A stretch of 64,000 nt of DNA from Inonotus obliquus. Taxonomy: Eukaryota; Basidiomycota; Agaricomycetes; Hymenochaetales; Hymenochaetaceae. The DNA is taken from positions 62,001 to 126,000 of the forward strand of contig JAJHTX010000007.1 in assembly GCA_032164295.1 (NCBI GenBank), read 5' to 3'. The notes under the pieces were generated by a model. The model did no database searches and was not told where the DNA came from. It was given only the letters and a program-made list of their open reading frames with translations. Below, in pieces: positions 49,873-63,371 of this stretch. Position 1 is the first letter of the stretch; each line of letters starts with the position of its first letter. The position numbers were made by a program, and so were the translations under genes.

Positions 49873-52800
49873 TTTTCGGTTCGAGACAAGCGTTCCGCTC
49901 TACTCGTCGACGATGACTGAAACCAAGCAAGGTATGCGCTGGCACCAGTCGCCGCCGGGTCGTCGGTGATCGTGGTTGACGTGAGAAAAGTGTAGCATGT
50001 CGCCTTGGTTGTACCCATTGTTGGCGACAGACACGGTCGATCGGGAACCAGAAATTCCAAAGCGACGATGGGCGGCAACACATTAGTGCCGATCGATTAA
50101 ACACATGTCGATCAGCGCAGATCACATCATGTGACATCTATTCCCACGCGTCTCCTTCCGTCGGAGGCAGAGGCCACATCCATTACTGCCGTGCAGTTCA
50201 TCCGGCTTCTGGTCGCGTCGTCAGTTAATGGTCAAGGATGCGGCGCCATGTGCCCGTCGTAGAAAGATGCGACGGGACGTCTATGCGAATGAGATCCTGT
50301 TTCAAAATTGAGTGGCAAACGGAGCATCCTTCAAACATCTCCCTCCCTGACCTTCGTTTATTGACCTTCTGCGGGCCTTTTAGATGCATGGCATACATTC
50401 TTCGCTCGTCTAGCGCGGAGACGAAAAGCGACAAACTAGAGGCGAAGTTGATCTACATTACACTTAAGCCAGTGCGGCGACACTACCCCACAATTTGGGT
50501 CCACGCTTGGTACGTCCGCTTTCATAGTGATAACGTCGAGGCTAGCCTCTATTTGTACGATGTTGGATGGCTAGCTGAAGGATTCCACAATCGCGGACGA
50601 AACTTGAACGGTCGGTTTTCTCGTCGCGGTTCGTCACGATGGATCGCCTCGGATCATCAGCAAACGAAGAACGCGAGATTAGGATTCAGGTTCAGCAGTC
50701 ACGCTACTACGCGGATTTCCTCCTCCTTCCGGTGCCGCCCGTGAAGAGTGGCCCGCATTGATGATCGGAAGGTGGAATCAGAATCTGGAATAAAGCACAA
50801 ATTTTTCGTGCGGGTGCAAACGAGGCACAGGAGTGTCGTCAATTTCGAAGAGAGGGTATCGATCGATATTCTCCACAGGCGCCACAAGGGATTCCATAAG
50901 AAATACTAAAATAAAGCGGGAAAAGTACGACACTATCCCAGCCTGATCGAACGAAAATGGTTGCTGTGATCGAGTGCCGAGTTGGTCAAGACTGTCACAC
51001 GATAGTTCAATGCGGTATGCTAGTATTTGCCACTAAGAAGGAAAGCTAACGCTAGAACTCCATGTCCCTGGGTCCAACGATAGCTCTGAAGCAAGCTTGC
51101 AAGCACGGATCCAGCGTTAAGGGTGCTCACCAAAGATTCAAACGAAAGGGTTCGCCATGCCTGCCAGAGGGATTCTAGGGTATTCATGATAGAAGTGGAT
51201 TTGCGATGCGGCGGTGAAGGCCAGGTACTTGGCACAATTGAATACATCCGCGTATTTGGCGATATCATTACCCCAATCTCATTTCTAGACTATCCTAGAC
51301 CACTAGGATGTATTTGTTTTCTGGATGGAACATTTCTTCGAGAGTCACAATCGTTTATCTGTTTTTCTATTCATCACATCTGACTCCGAGTCGAGGTGAC
51401 AGAACTACAGATTGCCAGCCGATTTCCATCTCGATGGAGCAGAACCTCATTTTCGTTGGATGCTGAATGTTGTGGATTGTCTCATGTGGTTCACCATTTT
51501 GACGTTGCCAGCGATCCTTGTTTCTCTTTGGTCACCCAAAAACATACTGAACGAATTGCCTGCTTTTGCGTGTTCGGTTGTTTCAACAGCAGAGCTCACA
51601 ACATTCAATTCAATCCTCCTCTTGAGCGGCGGTTCTGAACTTGATATTCACGTCCTTGTATTTCCTCCCCTTTGGCAAGAGGCATGGCGAGGAAACTACT
51701 TGGCCATATATCCATTCCATTCAAAGTCGGGCGGGCATTTCGTGTATTGACTTACATTTTCAGTTCGTCCCTTCCGTCTCCAATTCGCGTCTCCACGACG
51801 CTCGCAAACTTTCTCTGTATAAACAAACTACACTCGTACGACTGTTTCTTTGTTCTCATTTTGGTGTAACAGGTCCAGGTCCGGGTACGGATGGACTCTG
51901 GACTAAGGATGGTGTCTACTCTATAGAACTTAGAACAAAGTGGAAAGCCAAGTAGTTCTTCGCCAAGATTCATAATATCTTTCTTTCTTTCGCCGACGAC
52001 GGATTAATTTCCATCTCCACATTTCCGTCTCCAACTCGCCACGACGGCTAACACATTTGAATATGTATTGAATATGCGGGTAGAATCCGGGGTGAAAGAA
52101 GTTTTGATGTTACGATGTGGACCTGAGGATCTCAGGGAGGGTATTTCGACATGCATATGGATGTGAAGGAGCGTGTCCGTCTCGGGCTCTTCCTTACCTT
52201 ACTGGATGATATTGGGTTCTGGATGAATGTCTGTAATTCTAAGGGAAAACGAGGTTGCATTTCCGGTATATCTCCAGTATCCACTCATTTCTCGTGCAAC
52301 GTGTGGCGCGAACTCACATGTCATTAAATCTGACTGTTGACTGACTGAATGCGCCCAGTCTGATTGAATTTCAGAGATGACAGTCGGTCAGGGCGAAGAT
52401 ACTTGGTAAGAACTTCCTCTTCCGGTAAGGTCACCACCAAAATTGCTTCCGACTCTCCCTCTCACCAACTACAAGCTAACCATCAAAGGTCGCAATTCAA
52501 TTCAGGATCAAGTTGATAGGAGAAATGCTCGTATGTATTCCAATTCAAATTGCATTTGCATTTGCATTCGAGATAGATAATAAAACGAGGATGTACATGA
52601 AGTATACGAAGACCGCCCCACTGAAAAAACGACTTCAAATTGCGTTTTTCAACAGAGCTTTAAGTTATTCCATCCAGAGAGGAAGAGAAAAGACGATCCA
52701 TTAACGAGTGGACGAGTCCGTGATTATAAGGACTCATTTCGGAGCATCGGATTCCGATTCCAATTCCAATACGAAAGCCATAAGAAATACAAGGGAAGTT

Positions 52801-52882
52801 TAGGGATGATAAATCGGTGATAATGATGATGGAGGAAGAACAACAGACAAAGAGAGAAAGGGGCAGGAAGAATTTAAAAAAA
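49873..52882. other. Intergenic, no confident gene
   Basis: A 168-codon plus frame (50238-50744) and a 112-codon plus frame (51412-51750) are open but show no motif or exon chain. Short hexamer repeats (GCATTT three times near 52550-52570; GATTCC-like near 52749-52770) occur towards the P450 3' end. Confidence 0.45.
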
Positions 52883-54865
52883 TTAGACCTTGATGCTCTC
52901 GAGCTCTTTGGCGCTGCTCTCCGGCCAAGGATGTTCCTCCTCAATCGAACGAATGAGCGCCTCATGCTTCGGACTACGAGGCTTAACGCTCGTCTTGTAG
53001 GGTACCGGATGACTAATAATACCCGGCTGGAACTGCACAACAGGGTCAACCTCTTTACCATTCTCGACAACCTTGTTTATATTGAAGACGGCGAGTGATT
53101 GAGCGATGCTGAGATAGACGGATGCATCTGCGAGTTCACGACCTGGACAGATACGACGGCCGAAACCGAAGGAAAGGGTGTGTGTGTCTGGTTCGGGTGC
53201 TCGGCCGTCGACTCCGAGGAAACGTTCCGGCTTGAAAGTCATGGGATCGTGGAATGTCTTCGGGTCGTGTGTGAAGCCCCTAAAAACGCAGACGTCAGAA
53301 TATGAAGTATAAGCAAGAGACGTCGGGTACGAACCAGATGTTAGGCATAAGCAATGCACCCTTAGGAATGAAGTAGCCCTCGTAAATGTCATCCTCCGTC
53401 GTCATGTGCGGTAAACCCATAGGCGCAACCGGATGCCAACGCAGGACTTCCTTCACAATAGCGTCAATATACGGCAGATTCTCACGGTCCTCAAAAGTAG
53501 GGAGCCTATCAGTGCCTATCACGCGGTCAATCTCTTCTTGGGCCTTGCGCTGAACTTCAGGGAACATAGTCATCGCAAGGAAGAAGCAAGCCATCGAAGA
53601 TACGGTCTACATCAGAGAGAAGTCAGCATATAATCAGGGGCAAAGAAGCGAATATAAACGGGAGTTTTAGAAGGCAAGAAGATCGGGAAAACTCACGGTG
53701 TCGGCGCCCCCTGAGTAAAGCGACGCAGCGGTCCACTTGGCGACAAAGTCCTCCTCGGGGCTAAGGTTCCCCTTTTCAAGTAACTTGGAGAGGTACGACA
53801 CCTCATTCGTGCCCTTGGCCATTTGCTGCCGTACGAATTGGTAGGGCTTGTCAGCAAGCTCAGTCAGCGTCTTCTTCCAGCGGACGGCCGTCCTCTTGAA
53901 ACCAGTGCCTGGCATCCAGTCCGGCATGTACCTCACTGTGAAAAATTTAGGAACCCGGTCAGTATATTGGCTTGCGTTTGAGAAAGTACTACACGAAAGC
54001 TTACAGAATGGCATAACATCGACAAGCCAAGCACCGGTTGAAACAGAGAGCGAGAATTGAACAAGCGCTTCATCGGCAAGGTCAACCAGCGGGTCCCGAT
54101 TGTAAGGTTCAATCGTATAGCCGTATGCAATCTTCAATATAATAGCACCAGCCTCACTGGAAACCATGGAGAATGCCGTAAGCACTCAAAAGCTTACAAA
54201 TATTCTAAAGGGAAAGAACTAAAAATACGCACGTTCGAATATGTTGGAGGAGATCATCCGGTTTCTGAAGAACGCGGAGCAGGAAACGGCGAACTTCGAC
54301 ATCTTGAAGCGGATAGAAACGGGCGACGGCCCACTTTGAGCCCAGTAGACCGTGGATGTTCTTGCGGTAAGCACGGAATCGGTCAGAATAGGTCTGGCTC
54401 GACAGTGCGTGTTCCCAGCCAACCCTGAAAATAGGCCGTAAGCCATACTAAAGATGTCATGCTTGAGGCAAGATATGCCTACATTTCACCGCCGAAGATC
54501 ATCCTCGGACGAGAAGAGTGCAGAGCAGAACGCTTCTCCATGAGTTCGAATGCATACCGAGAGTCATTGAGGATGACGATTGTCTGTCCCAATACAGTGA
54601 TGGAGCTGATAGGACCTGAAGAGCACAGATAAGTGTACAACTCTGAACGATATGCATTGAGCTTACCATAGAGGTCCTTGTGTTTAAGCCAGTGCTGCCA
54701 CTCCTGTTCACCAGCAGGAGGTAAGTCGGCGACATTTCCGACGATCGGTTTGGGCTTAGGACCAGGTGGCAGAGGTGCAGGCGTCTTCTTTGGGGTTAAG
54801 AGCGTCTTGACAATGTACAGCGCAAGTCCTCCAAGGACGACGTCAAAAAGAAGGAACGCGCCCAT
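52883..54865 (-). CDS. Cytochrome P450 monooxygenase
   Basis: Membrane-anchored haem oxygenase of the microsomal type. Seven exons: 54865-54667, 54615-54483, 54424-54233, 54156-54005, 53935-53697, 53606-53335 and 53279-52883; 1584 nt, 527 residues. An N-terminal anchor ([17 protein letters not shown]) leads to the proline hinge [10 protein letters not shown]. The I-helix has SGGADT, the K-helix EVLRW (ExxR), then PERF, and the haem-binding loop is [15 protein letters not shown] with the axial Cys. All conserved residues are intact. It resembles the large Agaricomycete set annotated as O-methylsterigmatocystin oxidoreductase-like; that name does not imply the reaction. Substrate unknown. The neighbouring DUF6534 gene is divergent, with about 1.45 kb between them. 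Confidence 0.95.
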
Positions 54866-56317
54866 AGCGACGGGATACTAGTTGGTGAGGAGTAAGTACA
54901 GGTGACTGAGAGGGAAAAACTGGTGATGGGTGATGGATGTTAAAGCAGACGGGGGAGGAGGATATTGTTTTGATGATGCCCTGAGTAGGGGAAGAATGGC
55001 TCCGTTTTGAATGGCAGAAGGATGACCGTGTTCCGAGGCTAAGACCGGTTGGGAGAACCAGTCCGACTGCCAGTTTCTATGGACTGTTTCCAACCCGGAA
55101 AAACAGGTCAAGACTGAATAACGGTGTCCATGCGATTGGGCGGGCAATTGATACGCTGGGTTAACCGCGTTTGGCACTGTTTTCTTTTTACTTAGCGAAG
55201 GGGTTGTTGATTTCCAGGGTTGAAATTGCAACAGACTTTGCAGAGATCCAGAGATCCCTCCATCAAGCGTTTCAATTTCTGTCTTCTCTGAAGATCATTA
55301 AAGATGACTGGTGTGCGCGTGCAATAGTACAGAATAGCAGGTTATTAGAATACGACTTTTTACAATGGAAGAAGGACGAAATAGCGGATGAAAATGGATG
55401 AATCTGAATCCGAAGGAAGAAAGAGGGGTGGGAGAACAGTGATTATCTAATCAACTCAATTGAGAATAAGGTTTCCTGTCCGCTTGTCTGGCTCTCACCT
55501 TTTGCCAGCCCTGGATCTAACCTACACAGTTGTTTGTTCTTCAAGTCAACGACGACGGTCAGGATGAGGACGAATGTTTGCCCTTCACCGGTCCATGTGG
55601 TTACAGGATATACAATTTCGGGTATGTTTTTTCCGCTGGACTCGAATTTGAAACGGGGATGTTGGATCACTCACGTGTTTCGAAGCTAAGCAAGATAATT
55701 TATTCGCGTATTTTAGGTTTATTTTCTTATGAGAGCCTAGAAACACTGTCCTGTGCTTTCTGCACCCACTAAAAACACATGAACGAAGAGGACCAAAGGG
55801 GATTCTTACTGCCTTCTGGATGGAGATTGTCGCTCTGAATGGTATGATGGTGACGATATAACATTTTCATGACCCTTGAGGGGATCTCGGCTACAGTGAA
55901 TCTGGCTGTCGACGTTATGGACTTTGCCATCAGATGTTCTACGCGTACTGGATGACATTGGATGGTGGTGTGACGGGGGCGTGGGCGATTCCCGCGACGT
56001 TCCATTCTCGTTGCGAGGTGGGCGGCTTTCCTTGTGCTCAAACGAGCATCGGCCTTCTTGGTGGAACAGGGTCACATGTCCCAACATGGCTAGATCAGAT
56101 CATTGCTAAGAAAGTTTGTTTTATTTTATTTTCTGCTAAACAACGGATCCATACATAATGTCCACGCATTTCGCCTTCCGCCTCCTTTTCCCCCTACCGC
56201 CGCACTCTTGCCATTCGCCGCTCCGGTCAGCCTCATCGCTACTCGTCAGCCCAATCCCTGCGTCTTCCACTCCTCTTTGCTCGGCACCGTCTTTACCCCT
56301 CGCTCTGACTCTCAAAA
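54866..56317. other. Divergent intergenic region between P450 and DUF6534 gene
   Basis: 1.45 kb containing the 5' regions of two divergent genes. Several short open frames, none with motifs. Confidence 0.5.
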
Positions 56318-58416
56318 ATGTCCGATACGGGAGCGCAGTTACCAGCTTTGCACGACACCGTAAGTTACTCGCCCTTGTTGCGGCGTCGCACACGGCAGTC
56401 CTGACTCGAAGCTCTCCCATAGATGGGTGTCCTCTTCCTTGGCGTAGTGTAAGTTCAGCCTATGCTATGGGCCAAAGAGTCGGGTATTAACGTGCGTTTC
56501 GGGTTTTCCCCCAGATTTGCCATGGGGTAAGTCGAGTTCCGAAACTATCACCCGCGAAGCGTGTTCCCCGTGGATACCAGTAAGGACCGTTATTGACTGG
56601 CCCTTTATGGTAGATTGTGGGGGGCAAGTAGTGTACAGGTGTACTACTATTACAACGTAAGAGTGTGGTCTCCTGACCCGTCTGTCTGTTGTGCTCACTA
56701 GTCTGCCTAAAGCGTTATCCGAAGGATGAGTTGTGGATGAAGAGCTTGGTAATTACTTCGCCGCATCTAACAAACCTTTTCTGACAGTCAACAGGTGGCC
56801 ATCGTGTGGGTGCTAGACACGACGCATCAAGGGCTTATAATACATACAGTATACACGTATCTCGTAACGGAGTATGGGAATCCTGCATTCCTAATCAACA
56901 TTGTCGATACGCTCCTGGTACGTATGGTTTTTCTGGCTGTTATCAACGTGCACGACTGACACGTCTATCAACAGATTGAAGTTATCTTCAGTGTCAGTAA
57001 TTCAGTGGCGTTTCGTTTGAGAATCCAAGGGACTAATGCGGGAACAGGCACTTCTCATATTTATTGTGCAATCCTTCTTCATATTGCGAGTCTGGAAGTG
57101 TGAGTACCGAATAATATTTTGAAATGATCGTCGCGCTGATACGTCTTGCATTCTAGTGAGCCATGGAAACATTCCAATTGTCGTCATTCTCGTAAGGTCT
57201 TAGAGAAATCAGCATGAGTCGTTCGCTTACCCGAATTACCCAGGCCGGACTTACGGGCGCAAGCTTCGTTATTTCAATGAGTAAGTATCCAGACATCTTT
57301 GTCTGCGGCGTCACTAATGCAAATTGTGCCTTTAGTATACACGCACAAGGCGTATGTCCAAAGACAGTTTCTTCCATAAAGACTCATCTTAAAAATATCC
57401 GCAGTTTGTCACTCAAGACTTTCACCCGACTTGTGGAAATCTTTGATCTGAGTCGGGCGATCAACATCACGAATGCCATAACCGACGTTGCCATTGCGCT
57501 TTGTCTGATTTTCCTCTTACAACGTTCGCGTACCGGTTTCAAGCGCTCCGATAACATTATCAACCGACTTATCCTGTTCTCATTGAACACGGGTTTGCTC
57601 ACGAGTCTTGACGCTATCGGGTCGCTCGTCGGTGTAAGTTAACCTGTCACTGTACGTTGTTTGGCGTTTGCTAATGAGACAATTCGCCCAGAACATCGTT
57701 TGGGGCAATACATTCATTTACATTATGTTCTATGTGAACATCAGCAGACGTATGTACATTCACGCTTTATTCCCTCCGTCCTTGGCTTATTTATTTTGCA
57801 ACGTGTCTTTCTAGTCTACGCGAATTCTCTCATGGCTACGTGAGTATTCACCTTTATTCGTGTGGGATGATTATTGAATTTTAATTGTCCGATTTATCGC
57901 AGGCTTAACAGCCGAAAGGGTCTTAGTGGTGTTGACGAGAGTAGTGGCGAGCAGAGTGTATCATTATCACAGGGCCGTTTCCGTTCACGAGCCGTGGAGA
58001 TAGACGCACCAGCAACGCTCAAGGTTCGTTCGGATCTCACTCTCCTTGATTGATCTCACGATTGTCTTTTCGCTTATTCTTCACCTTTATGTCGTTCCCG
58101 TCCTCGTGGTTTCATTAATCAGAACCAACCGCGTACCTTGTCGATCAAGGTAAACACCGAGACAGAGACAGTACGAGACCAAGAAGAAGGAAACGTCAAG
58201 GTAAGTCCAAAACACCCCTATTCAGCCAGTCGCTGCATTCATACTCTTTTTTTATTATTACGTGTGTCCGTTGTTTCCCTAATAACTGATTAGAATTATC
58301 GTTCGTTCGCCCCTCTTTAGCATGGAACGCCTTCGGAGAGTCTTTCGGATGTGCAGTATCATCATTATACGGATACGAAGCCGGGAGCGTACCCCATGCA
58401 TCAGATGGGGTTGTAA
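56318..58416 (+). CDS. DUF6534 seven-helix membrane protein, 17 exons
   Basis: Fungal membrane protein of unknown function. Exons: 56318-56359, 56423-56448, 56515-56526 (12 nt), 56614-56656, 56713-56748, 56795-56917, 56975-56992 (18 nt), 57048-57099, 57157-57191, 57244-57280, 57336-57351 (16 nt), 57405-57633, 57692-57749, 57815-57839, 57903-58023, 58123-58200 and 58321-58416; 1047 nt, 348 residues. Hydrophobic helices include GVLFLGVVFAMGLWGASSV, ALLIFIVQSFFILRVW, IPIVVIL and VAIALCLIFLL. DUF6534 signatures are LDTTHQ, SRTGFKRSDNIINRL, LNTGLLTS and YANSLMATLNSRKG. The Ser/Thr-rich cytosolic tail ends HQMGL. Six residues per kilobase of exon boundary make this the most fragmented gene here. 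It may be receptor- or transporter-like, but nothing shows a ligand. Confidence 0.9.
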
Positions 58417-61046
58417 AATGACCGGAGTCGAGTCGAGTCGCTCGATTTTCTGTAGGAACACACTCTTCCCCCATTGCCCGTCCCTTGGAGCCCGTACCCC
58501 CGGAGCCGGTTGATACCGTTCGGACGTTTTTGCCGCTCGCGTTGGTGTCCGAATGGTATGTCGGTCGGCTTTCCCTCTTCTCCGCATCCACATGTGCTTT
58601 TACTTTTTTGCCATTTATCATCTCCCCCTTCGACGTTCGACTTCACAATTTCCATTCTTCTTTATTCGTTCTCTTTATTGATTCATCCATTCATCCATTC
58701 ACCCATTCATTCATTTGGTCGGTCGGTGCCTTTTAGTAATAGGATAACTGATCATCGGTAACACTTTTAATACTGCATATAGAGTTATTAGTAAGGGGCA
58801 TTTGGCAATGAAGGCGAGAAATTTTTGACGGGCAATTTATGTTTTGTGTCTTTTGTATGTTCTGAAACGTCCGTCTTGGTGTTTGTCGACCTTTCGTCTT
58901 TCGTTCTTCGTCTTTCGTCTCTGACCCTTGATCCCTTTCTTGCTGACCTTTTTTTTTTGCTGTCCTACCCATCCTCCTCCCTCTCCCTCTCTCCCCCCCT
59001 GGATTGCCATCTATCTTGCATCATTGCATCGTTGCAAAGGTTTTACGTTACTACGTTACTTCATGTACAAAGTATATTTTTGGATGATGAAAAAAAAATA
59101 TCGAGTTACGATTACGACGATACTTGGAGATGGAAGATCGAATCATCCCTTCTGATTTAGGTTGGATTGGATTGATCCGCTTTACTGCGACTGCGACGAA
59201 ACCTTCTGATTCCATTCTTTCCTTCCTCTTTTATGTCATGCTAAAAACGATCTACCAGAGTACCATATGCCCGAGTGGTTGACTCGAAGGTCCCACACGG
59301 ATATGATACAGCTACAAAGAAGAGCGGATAAAATTCCGAACCTTGAATCTCCGAATCCCCGAAAGCCGGAAGAAGAAAGAAAAGTTTCAGCTACGTTACA
59401 GTGACGCCGCTATTTCCGACATATTAGGAACGCTGCTCAAACTCACATCTTACAGAACAGGATGACGGTGTTCGGAACTTCCTTCCAATATTCTCCACTT
59501 TCTTCTGGGGATACGAACCTACGATATTCAGAACTCCCGATAATTAGCTCGTCTTCGTCTTCTCTCCGTCCGCCCCGATTGCGACATGGGACATTCGACA
59601 TTCAAAGTTTCGAATGATTAGGTTTGGGTTTGAGTCGTCTGAACGACGACTCGGAAGAAGACCACGGTAGTTTTTCATATGAATGATCTACCAGGATGTA
59701 CGGTATTCTTAGCTACCACATGTATGGACGGGTAATGGAAGTCGACTCGGAGGAACTTGGATGAGAGGATTTTTCTTTTCTTTTTCGTTTGTGTTTGGAG
59801 CACGTGGAGTGACTATCCATCACACATCACGAGCGACCATCATTCTCGGGCGGGAAGTTGCAGGCAAGGAACGACAGCCTGAGGCCGTGTCCCTGGACCG
59901 TATGCCCGCGGTGCTGCACACATATACATACACCCGACTGCCTCAATCACCGCTGCTCGTCACTGAAGCAAGCGAAAAAGTCAGTAAGGATCAATCCGGA
60001 CAACGCTTCAACAGTTTATTTTCGGCATTCCCCACTGTCTAAACTAGCATATGTGATTATCTATGAAAAGTTGGACGCCGTTTTACAATGCAACGCAACT
60101 GTCCACCTAGCGTCTCGGTGATTCCCTCTATGGTGAGTTATTCGAAATAGTTATTAGTCTGGTTTAGAATGGCATCTTGCATGTTCTTATAAAAATAACA
60201 CTTACCCCACACTAATTGACGGAGATTAATCGCTGGAGAATGCAGTGATGTACGGAGTTCGAGAGGCGGGAACTGATGAACGACGCCACTGATAATACAT
60301 CACTGAAGAATGCAGCGATATGCGGAGATAAAGACTAGTGCTAGCCCCCAAGAGAGCTCTCCCCGGCCCCATGTCAAGTTTTATGCCGTGCAACCAACGC
60401 TGTGAGGGCCAAAACGGGAACTGTTCGCCATGCCGCTGATGATAATGCCTTCCCGCTCCCTATATCGTACAGCCGCGTTTGGTGGCCTTCAGCTATCATT
60501 ACTTTTCGTAACGGCGGCTACCAGACTGTCAAGTTACTAGTGGCCCGGGAGCTGCCCAACAGTATTCCTACTCTTCTCGCTCTGCTACCACAGTTCTTCT
60601 TGGTCTCTGGGGAGATCGAGATACCTAAGTCTTTGACAGCGTCACGGAGGATGAGGAAAGCCCGTATAAACACAGTACTAGTGAGAGCTGAGTGATCTCA
60701 AGATAATTCTTCAGATTGACTAATTCCTCTCAAGATTTGTCTATTCGGGGACTCGAATGAGTCCCCGTATCCAGTCGTGAGAGCCTCGACTCGGTGTCGG
60801 GGTGGTATGAGCTGCACCCTTGAGTAGCTTCTCATGTTGGTCCAAAGCGAAGTGGCTCAACATTGTGGTTTGCGGTGCCCATTTCATTACATTTGTTAAG
60901 TATTCGTGCAGAGTCTATCAGAGCAAGATGAATGTCGGAACGAAATCGCGGCAACGGGCAGCTGGTCCTCGTCGGTCTGTCTGACCCTCCAGATTCATGC
61001 TGTACGAAAGTTTATCCCAATACATCTTACGAGGACGATACTGCAT
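58417..61046. other. Long intergenic region, no gene recognised
   Basis: Includes a T-rich tract with simple repeats (58678-58716 and 58890-58960) and a ~25 bp imperfect direct repeat (near 60233 and 60308, both containing GAATGCAG and CGGAG). A 97-codon plus frame (60402-60695) has no motif. Confidence 0.45.
58678..58716. repeat. CATT/CATC tetranucleotide microsatellite
   Basis: Nine to ten tandem units of ATTC/ATCC type in the 3' region of the DUF6534 gene. Confidence 0.8.
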
Positions 61047-62635
61047 TCAAATTAAATAGACAACTGGCACGGCGAAATCCATTTCGCTCATCGTACTGGA
61101 TGGACTTCTGTAGCTCGTACCCTCGTTCTGGCCTCGCTCTCCGGCCTCCTTCAGGTTGAACAACATTCTACTCCCGAGAATGCAGGGGAATGCAGGATTC
61201 GCGAGACTGCCCATCACATTCGACAGGAAGATATTCGAAGTCCGCACTCTAAACTCCAGAATGGCAAACACAGAGCAGGCAATGACGCTTTGGGGAACCA
61301 ATGGAGTTAGATAATGGATTTGGGAGGAAGAGGCTTACGAACAGAGCATAGTACATCACTTGGTCTTGTATGAGAACCTTCACAAGCGTGAATCCCTTGA
61401 ACCCAAAGGACATTCTCCAGTACTCTGCAGCCTTGTAAAGTGCGAGCACCATGAGAATCATTCCATACACGAGTGGGATAAGCCTAAATCGAGATGAGGG
61501 CTTGCTCGGATTTCCCTGGATTGCTCACCAATCGACCACTCCAAGCTGCCACGGAGGAATATTGTCGGTACCGCAGAATGTCATAGTTGCGATCCCACCA
61601 ACTGCAACTGAAAGCAAGGTAAGATAGTCTATGCAACCTATACGCGGCACATACCGTGCCCCTGTATATTAATGTAGACGATCAACCCTAGTTTAGACGC
61701 GGCTTCCAACACCAGCAACGTTTTCAAGAATAGGGCCAACGTCCTATCTATTCTGTGTAAGCATGGCGCATCGCAAGCAACTGTATCCCACCTTGCGAGT
61801 ACAGCGCAAGTACACGAATCATTAGGATGTCTATTCGGAGTGTGAGATTGAGCAAGAGAAAGGGACCTCAAATGCATACAGTCGGTTGAAATGATAGTTA
61901 TCCAGCCTAGTCAACAGTAAGCCACGAGTTTCTGAATGTGTGTGGGTGCTCACTGGAGATATTATACGTCCATTGCGCAAAATTACCTGAATCGCGTCAT
62001 TCTTCTCATATCTGAACTGATGAGGTTTGATGACATACACCTAGTCTAGAGTGTATCAGCGGCCAAACAACTTTCTACGGTCGAACTCACAAGGGAAGTG
62101 TCGCAGAAAACGATTTCCCTTGCGTGTTTCAATTTAGTCTTACTGAAGTGACCAGTAAATCAGCCTACTTACAAAAGAGTCTGGAAATAGCACCGAAGAT
62201 TCCGATGTAGCGGTTCTGGTGTGTTCTTTAGCACCATTTCGGATTTACAAAGGCTAGCACCTGCCATGAAATATATAAAATCGACGGGTCTCCTCGGAAA
62301 TTTCTATATCAACAAAACAGTCAGCGTGCACCTCGACCAATGACAGAAGATTAGTAGACAGACCCAGAAGTATCTTGCCTAGATCGTCAGGCAGTCAGAA
62401 CTATACGATCCGAAAAAGAGCTGAGAAGAGTTTGATACCTCTTTGTCCAACGTAATTACTTTCGCAGCTGTCAGTATTTTGCTCGCGATTATTGTGTACC
62501 ATGCTCACGGGTGTCAGAGACCAGGACACTGAGAAGGGCTACCTCGAAGTATTGATTTATAGTATATTCCCTCACAATGATCGGGAGTAGACTGGGGGGA
62601 ATAGGTTCGACATAGGATCTGGTAGCAAGGGCCAT
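61047..62635 (-). CDS. DUF6533 seven-helix membrane protein, copy B
   Basis: Paralogue of the gene at 44801-46421 in opposite orientation. It starts MALATRSYVEPIPPSLLP (62635 downwards), with VITLDKE, a 15 nt exon ARYFW (62378-62364), NRYIGIFGAISRLF, VYVIKPHQFRYEKNDAIQ, ILMIRVLALYSQ, VAVGGIATMTFCGTDN, LIPLVYGMILMVLALYKAAE and the tail SRMLFNLKEAGERGQN, stopping at 61047. The last residues differ from copy A (EMDFAVPVVYLI instead of a longer tail). The 5' flanks of both copies are alike (TATAGTCTGAA and CATA-TTTGCT-CGG just before the ATG). At the junction FMA to NRY the acceptor region has AAAG where copy A has AAGG, so correct splicing there is uncertain and the copy could be damaged. Confidence 0.72.
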
Positions 62636-63371
62636 CCGTGAAGCAAATATATGCAGTAAGAGTGAGCTCGGGTTGCAGGGACGAAATTTCAGACTATATG
62701 ATACACGGTTTTTATATGTCACCTGCATTTTGCTTCCATTACATTCGATGGCGGAATCCGACCATGATGGTTTCTACTGCTTCAGATTGGAACGCGTATG
62801 GACTCTGGCCATTGTCCAGTCAGCGGTACGAGTCGAGATGGAGAGACGGGTACAATGAGTGCCATCCGGAGACAACAGAGTGACGAGCAAGAATCATCAT
62901 TTCGATTGGAGACTTGATGCAGTCAATCAATAATTTCCACCAGAAAATTTGGAATCACCATCGTTGTACTACAAAACATAAGCTGTTTACCACAAGAATC
63001 TGGGAAAGTAAGTTGAGAAGGCACACGTGATGATACAGAACGGCATCACCTCGACTTGCATGAGACGCACAAGAAAATAGCACATTGACTGCAGTAGAAG
63101 GCACTGTTCACCGAGATACGAGCGGAGTGGAATATAGGTCGTTCAACTGCGAGTTCATTTGATCATTTCTCTCATGTTATTGTGACCCATCACGTGTGCA
63201 AAAACACCAACGTCTTCTTCCCATCCCATCAATTTTTTATGAACGCAAGTCTCTTGCGCACTGATGGCATGTAGACATTTGCTCCTGGCATCACATCGAC
63301 TGCAAGTGTAACAGCACTCGATTTCTACATTTCTGCCTCACACCCTTCACAGGTGCTGAAAATTAACATCT
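62636..63371. other. Intergenic between DUF6533 copy B and GST relic
   Basis: The ~130 bases next to copy B are homologous to the 5' flank of copy A. No gene seen in the rest. Confidence 0.5.

Noticed and set aside
50238..50744. 168-codon plus-strand open frame
   Set aside because: No motif or conserved structure; may be an open frame by chance in a large intergenic region.
23186..54865. A secondary-metabolite gene cluster (UbiA, GST, FMO, CFA, P450)
   Set aside because: The candidates are interleaved with ubiquitin-ligase and housekeeping genes over 30 kb and no core synthase or cluster regulator is present.
59265..59340. tRNA-like D-arm word (GCCCGAGTGGTTGAC)
   Set aside because: No matching acceptor stem, anticodon arm or T-loop (GGTTCGAATCC) follows at the right spacing; a similar word at 27259 also fails.
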